Of a stretch of DNA of 64,000 bases, positions 61,161 to 64,000 are shown in pieces. How positions within the stretch are numbered: the stretch's first letter is position 1; each line of letters begins with the position of its first letter. The notes under the pieces were generated by a model that saw nothing but the letters and a program-made list of their open reading frames with translations, was not told where the DNA came from and searched no databases. The position numbers were made by a program, and so were the translations under genes. The stretch comes from Sphingomonas trueperi (GTDB taxonomy: Bacteria > Pseudomonadota > Alphaproteobacteria > Sphingomonadales > Sphingomonadaceae): positions 248,001-312,000 of the forward strand of contig NZ_JAATJB010000004.1 of assembly GCF_011927635.1 (NCBI RefSeq), given 5' to 3'.

Positions 61161-61180
61161 GCGAATGCATGCTGCATCGC
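61161..61180. other. Inverted repeat downstream of uxaA
   Basis: GCGAATGCA and TGCATCGC pair with one bulged A around TGC, 27 bases after the uxaA stop. No U-tract follows. Possible weak terminator or operator for the following small gene. Confidence 0.3.
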
Positions 61181-61260
61181 GGCGATCCGCAATTCCCCTG
61201 GATTGATGCTGAAAGCTGAACGGGTTAGCCCTGAAAGCGAGCAGAGATCGGGTGGTAGCA

Positions 61261-61491
61261 ATGGCTGAATTCTTCGTGTTCCTGTACGCAATGGCCGCCG
61301 GCTTCGTGCTGCTGACGATGCAGCGCAACCGCCGCGAGCAGCGCGCCGATGCACCGATCGTGACGCTGGTCGGCTGGGGGCTGTTCTCGCTGTCCTCGAC
61401 GCTCGCGCTGCTGCTCGGCGCCGTCGCGCTGGCGCTGGCGCTCGGCATGCAGATGCCGCTGCCCGCCGGCTTCGAGAGCTTCGCGCTCTAA
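61261..61491 (+). CDS. Small membrane protein (76 aa)
   Basis: Two hydrophobic segments, about residues 3-18 (EFFVFLYAMAAGFVLLTM) and 36-65, joined by the basic turn QRNRREQRADAP. I recognise no family. The ATG at 61261 was chosen; a GTG at 61252 is in frame, with a weak ribosome site. The stop is 5 bases before the gamma carbonic anhydrase gene, so the two are probably one unit. Confidence 0.7.
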   Translation: MAEFFVFLYAMAAGFVLLTMQRNRREQRADAPIVTLVGWGLFSLSSTLALLLGAVALALALGMQMPLPAGFESFAL

Positions 61492-61496
61492 CCGGC

Positions 61497-62021
61497 ATGC
61501 CGCTCTACGCCTTTGGGGGAAAGGCGCCGCAGGTCGCGGCGGATGCCTGGGTCGCGCCGAGCGCCGAACTGATCGCCGACGTGCGGGTGGCGAGCGGCGC
61601 CAGCATCTGGTTCGGCGCCGTGGTCCGCGCCGACAACACGCCGATCGTCATCGGCGCCCGCAGCAACATCCAGGAAGGCGCACTGCTCCATTCGGATCCC
61701 GGCGCACCGCTGACCATCGGCGACGAGGTGACCGTCGGCCATCATGCCGTGCTCCATGGCTGCACGATCGGCGACGGCTCGCTGATCGGCATGGGCGCGA
61801 TCATCCTCAACCGCGCGGTGATCGGCGCCGAATGCCTGGTCGGGGCCGGCGCACTGATTACCGAGGGCAAGGAATTTCCGGCCGGCCAGCTGATCATGGG
61901 CAGCCCCGCCCGCGCGGTCCGCCCGCTCGACGCGGCGCAGCGCGCGATGCTGCGGGCCAGTGCGGCGCTCTATGCCGCCAAGCAGCGCGAATACGCGACG
62001 GGCCTCACCCGAATCGACTGA
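61497..62021 (+). CDS. Gamma carbonic anhydrase family protein
   Basis: 174 residues of left-handed beta-helix hexapeptide repeats. Metal-site histidines are His65 (LLHSDPG), His82 or His83 (VGHHAVLHG) and His87; VGHHAVLHGCTIGDGSLIGM is the diagnostic run. Many members (YrdA/PaaY type) are not proven carbonic anhydrases and may be thioesterases or storage proteins, so activity is uncertain. It follows a tiny membrane protein gene by 5 bases. Confidence 0.93.
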   Translation: MPLYAFGGKAPQVAADAWVAPSAELIADVRVASGASIWFGAVVRADNTPIVIGARSNIQEGALLHSDPGAPLTIGDEVTVGHHAVLHGCTIGDGSLIGMGAIILNRAVIGAECLVGAGALITEGKEFPAGQLIMGSPARAVRPLDAAQRAMLRASAALYAAKQREYATGLTRID

Positions 62022-62133
62022 TTCGCGCGCTTTCCGGGATCGGGTTGCGCGTCGGCGCTTTGGCCGCCCGTGCATGCCGTAGCGTCGCCGACACCCGCCT
62101 AGACAGGCTTCGTAGCTGCGGTATCACTCGGGC

Positions 62134-63078
62134 ATGGCGCTACCGGCTCTCTTCGATCGTCTGCGGCTTCCCGTCATCGGCTCGCCGCTGTTCATCATCT
62201 CCTGCCCCGAACTGGTCATCGCCCAGTGCAAGGCGGGGATCGTCGGCTCCTTCCCCGCGCTCAACGCGCGGCCGCAGAGCCAGCTCGACGAGTGGCTGCA
62301 CCAGATCACCGAGGAACTCGCGGCCTGGGACCGCGACCATCCGGACACGCCCGCCGCGCCCTTCGCGGTCAACCAGATCGTCCACCGCTCCAACCCGCGG
62401 CTGGAGGAGGATGTCGCGAGCTGCGCCAAGTGGAAGGTGCCGATCGTCATCACCTCGCTGGGCGCCCGCCCCGAGCTCAACGACGCGGTGCACGGCTGGG
62501 GCGGCATCACGCTGCACGACGTTATCGACGATCGCTTCGCCCACAAGGCCGTCGAAAAAGGCGCCGACGGCCTGATCCTGGTCGCAGCAGGCGCCGGCGG
62601 CCATGCCGGGCGGCTGAGCCCGTTCGCGCTGGTCCAGGAGGTGCGCGAATGGTTCGACGGACCCGTCGCCCTTTCGGGCTCGATCGCCACGGGCGGCGCG
62701 GTGCTGGCGGCGCAGGCGATGGGCGCCGACCTCGCCTATATCGGCTCGCCCTTCATCGCGACCGAGGAGGCCAACGCCGTCCAGGCCTATAAGCAGGCGA
62801 TCGTCGACGGCCGCGCCGAGGACATCGTCTATTCGAACCTGTTCACCGGCGTGCACGGCAATTACCTGCGCGCCTCGATCGTCAATGCCGGGCTCGATCC
62901 GGAGAATCTGCCCGAGAGCGATCCGAGCGCGATGAACTTCGGCGGCGCCAAGGCGTGGAAGGATATCTGGGGCTCGGGCCAGGGCATCGGCGCGGTGCAT
63001 GCGATCGAACCGGCAGGGGCGCGGATCGACCGCCTTGGTGCGGAATATGCCGCCGCGCGGGCACGGCTGGCGCTCTAG
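62134..63078 (+). CDS. Nitronate monooxygenase-type flavin oxidoreductase
   Basis: FMN-dependent enzyme of the NPD/nitronate monooxygenase family, 314 residues. LPVIGSPLFIISCPELVIAQ is the start of the barrel, LVAAGAGGHAGRLSPFALV binds the cofactor phosphate, and MGADLAYIGSPFIATEEANA is diagnostic. Oxidises alkyl nitronates (such as propionate 3-nitronate) in known members; others are enoyl-ACP reductases (FabK), which this lacks the clear context for. It stands alone, convergent with the DUF1465 gene. Confidence 0.9.
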   Translation: MALPALFDRLRLPVIGSPLFIISCPELVIAQCKAGIVGSFPALNARPQSQLDEWLHQITEELAAWDRDHPDTPAAPFAVNQIVHRSNPRLEEDVASCAKWKVPIVITSLGARPELNDAVHGWGGITLHDVIDDRFAHKAVEKGADGLILVAAGAGGHAGRLSPFALVQEVREWFDGPVALSGSIATGGAVLAAQAMGADLAYIGSPFIATEEANAVQAYKQAIVDGRAEDIVYSNLFTGVHGNYLRASIVNAGLDPENLPESDPSAMNFGGAKAWKDIWGSGQGIGAVHAIEPAGARIDRLGAEYAAARARLAL

Positions 63079-63082
63079 GCGT

Positions 63083-63544
63083 TCAGAAGGCCCCGGCGAG
63101 CCGATCGAGCATCCGCCGCGCCGGGCTCGACACTGCGATCGGCGACGCGTCGAAGGCGGAGTCCAGCCGGGCAACGCGGCGATACAGGTCCATGCTCGCC
63201 CGCACGATGATCACCGCCTGGAGCGGCATGTCCTCGAGCAGCGCGGCGTCGGTTTCGGGTGCGGGGCCTAGCCGGCGACCGGGGGCGCGGGCATCGGCCA
63301 GCTGCAATTCTCCGGCATCCACCGCACGCTGGGTGAGCAGCCAGGCGATGACGTGCATCAGCCGCGTCGTCACCTTGAGCGACTCGCACGAGAACGCCAC
63401 CCGGCTCAGCGCCGCCAGCGCATCGCGCTCGTCGCGGCCGAGCTGGTCGAAATAGCCGCGCGCCTCATCCGCCAGCACCATCGCCTCGACATAGAGCGAG
63501 TCGACCAATCGTCGGTGCAGGGTAAGGGCGTCGGAGCGCTTCAT
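63083..63544 (-). CDS. DUF1465 family protein
   Basis: About 153 residues, cytoplasmic, helical. RGYFDQLGRDERDALAALSR and FSCESLKVTTRLMHVIAWLL, with WLLTQRAVDAGEL, match this alphaproteobacterial family of unknown function. The ATG at 63544 lies directly after a GAGGGG stretch; a longer frame begins at 63616. It is followed upstream on the same strand by the DUF465 gene, the common neighbour. Confidence 0.8.
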   Translation of the reverse strand: MKRSDALTLHRRLVDSLYVEAMVLADEARGYFDQLGRDERDALAALSRVAFSCESLKVTTRLMHVIAWLLTQRAVDAGELQLADARAPGRRLGPAPETDAALLEDMPLQAVIIVRASMDLYRRVARLDSAFDASPIAVSSPARRMLDRLAGAF

Positions 63545-63616
63545 CCCCTCTAGCTGCCACAGGATCGCGACGCGCGGAAAGCGCCAATTTTGCCGCGTCG
63601 CAGCAAAACGGAACAA

Positions 63617-63814
63617 TCACGCAATGATGTCCGGGATCAGCTGGTCCTCGAGCAGCGAAATCTCGTCGCGGAGCTTGAGCTTGCGCTTCTTGAGGCGCGC
63701 GATCTGCAGCTGGTCGCCGGTACCGCTATCCGCCAGCGCGGCGATCGCGGCATCCAGGTCGCGATGCTCGGCACGCAGGGGCTCCAACCGGCGCCGGATC
63801 TCGCTTTCGTCCAT
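63617..63814 (-). CDS. YdcH/DUF465 family protein
   Basis: A 65-residue protein, MDESEIRRRLEPLRAEHRDL onwards. Two helices with charged heptads (LDAAIAAL and IARLKKRKLKLRDEISLLED) and the end QLIPDIIA, typical of YdcH. Often beside DUF1465 in alphaproteobacteria. The function is unknown; it forms a small coiled coil. The shorter start at 63814 is used since it gives the usual length. Confidence 0.85.
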   Translation of the reverse strand: MDESEIRRRLEPLRAEHRDLDAAIAALADSGTGDQLQIARLKKRKLKLRDEISLLEDQLIPDIIA

Positions 63815-63975
63815 TCTATGCCCCCAGTGCGCCCGACTCGCCGGATCGTTGCCCGGCATGCGAACCATCGCGGCTTTTCCGCGGTCTGTCGATCAGTGTT
63901 GATTCTGCACGCGACAAGCGGCGCAAAACATGATGTAGTTCGCTCCCCTCAGAGTTATCGAAGGAGGAATGCTTC

Positions 63976-64000
63976 ATGCACGCCGGGCATCTTTCGGCAC
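63976..64000 (+). CDS. Start of a gene leaving the window
   Basis: ATG at 63976 with AAGGAGGA 7 bases upstream opens a frame MHAGHLSA that runs off the window end. The strong ribosome site supports a real gene. Too little is visible to name it. Confidence 0.55.

Noticed and set aside
1..64000. tRNA or rRNA genes, insertion sequences, prophage or CRISPR arrays
   Set aside because: No cloverleaf-like sequences, transposase motifs, phage structural genes or regularly spaced repeats were seen while reading both strands.

Overview
The window is a GC-rich, densely coded chromosomal segment that looks like Sphingomonas or a close relative in the alphaproteobacteria. The indications are strong G/C at third codon positions, many 4-bp ATGA-type gene overlaps, two PEP-CTERM proteins, a glk-eda (Entner-Doudoroff) pair, and DUF1465/DUF465 proteins next to each other. 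I saw no insertion sequences, prophage, CRISPR arrays, tRNA or rRNA genes. The product names are inferred by reading motifs, not by database search.

Layout. 1-3055: end of glucokinase, KDPG aldolase, a ParD-like antitoxin-family protein coupled to methionine aminopeptidase, then three very small genes including a DUF2384-like one. 3074-10346: PEP-CTERM protein, DUF188 protein, a helix-turn-helix protein, an alginate-export-type porin, a chemoreceptor and a secreted S10 peptidase. 10425-15447: fatty-acid synthesis cluster on the minus strand (fabD-fabG-unknown-acpP-fabF) ending in mltG. 15728-19788: a second PEP-CTERM protein, ribosomal proteins S6-S18-L9, a terminator, and kup. 19851-24793: SulP transporter overlapping a beta carbonic anhydrase (probable bicarbonate module), an OmpR/EnvZ-type two-component system and an unknown gene.

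24865-31348: a cobalamin riboswitch followed by seven overlapping cobalamin late-assembly genes (cobT, alpha-ribazole phosphatase, cobS, threonine-phosphate decarboxylase, cbiB, cobQ, cobU). A fragment of an M19 dipeptidase gene lies just downstream. 31742-36802: a MarR regulator with a perfect palindromic operator heads an Aae-like efflux operon (FUSC protein, DUF1656, HlyD-type adaptor, outer-membrane factor). 36812-41855: nicotinate phosphoribosyltransferase, a DUF2332 protein, a second chemoreceptor, a 0.5-kb gap and a small membrane protein. 41955-45984: methionine salvage (mtnB-mtnD-mtnC-mtnA, with a convergent aminotransferase probably acting last).

46248-50876: an L,D-transpeptidase-like protein, NAD synthetase, and a hybrid histidine kinase whose membrane domain carries the ethylene-receptor copper-site residues at the plant spacing. 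50949-54554: mobA and fdhD divergent from an FdhF/YdeP-type molybdoenzyme. 54664-59494: a GH3 glycosidase, a Gfo/Idh/MocA oxidoreductase, and an overlapping GAF protein/diguanylate cyclase pair. 59673-64000: altronate-dehydratase-family enzyme, small membrane protein plus gamma carbonic anhydrase, nitronate-monooxygenase-type flavoenzyme, DUF1465 and DUF465 proteins, and the first codons of a gene that leaves the window.

Most of the window is ordinary core metabolism. The points most worth a second look are the ethylene-receptor-like kinase, the ParD-like/map pair with its direct repeat, the orphan DUF2384-like gene in a run of tiny genes, the riboswitch leader with a 14-codon reading frame overlapping cobT, and the structured kup leader.
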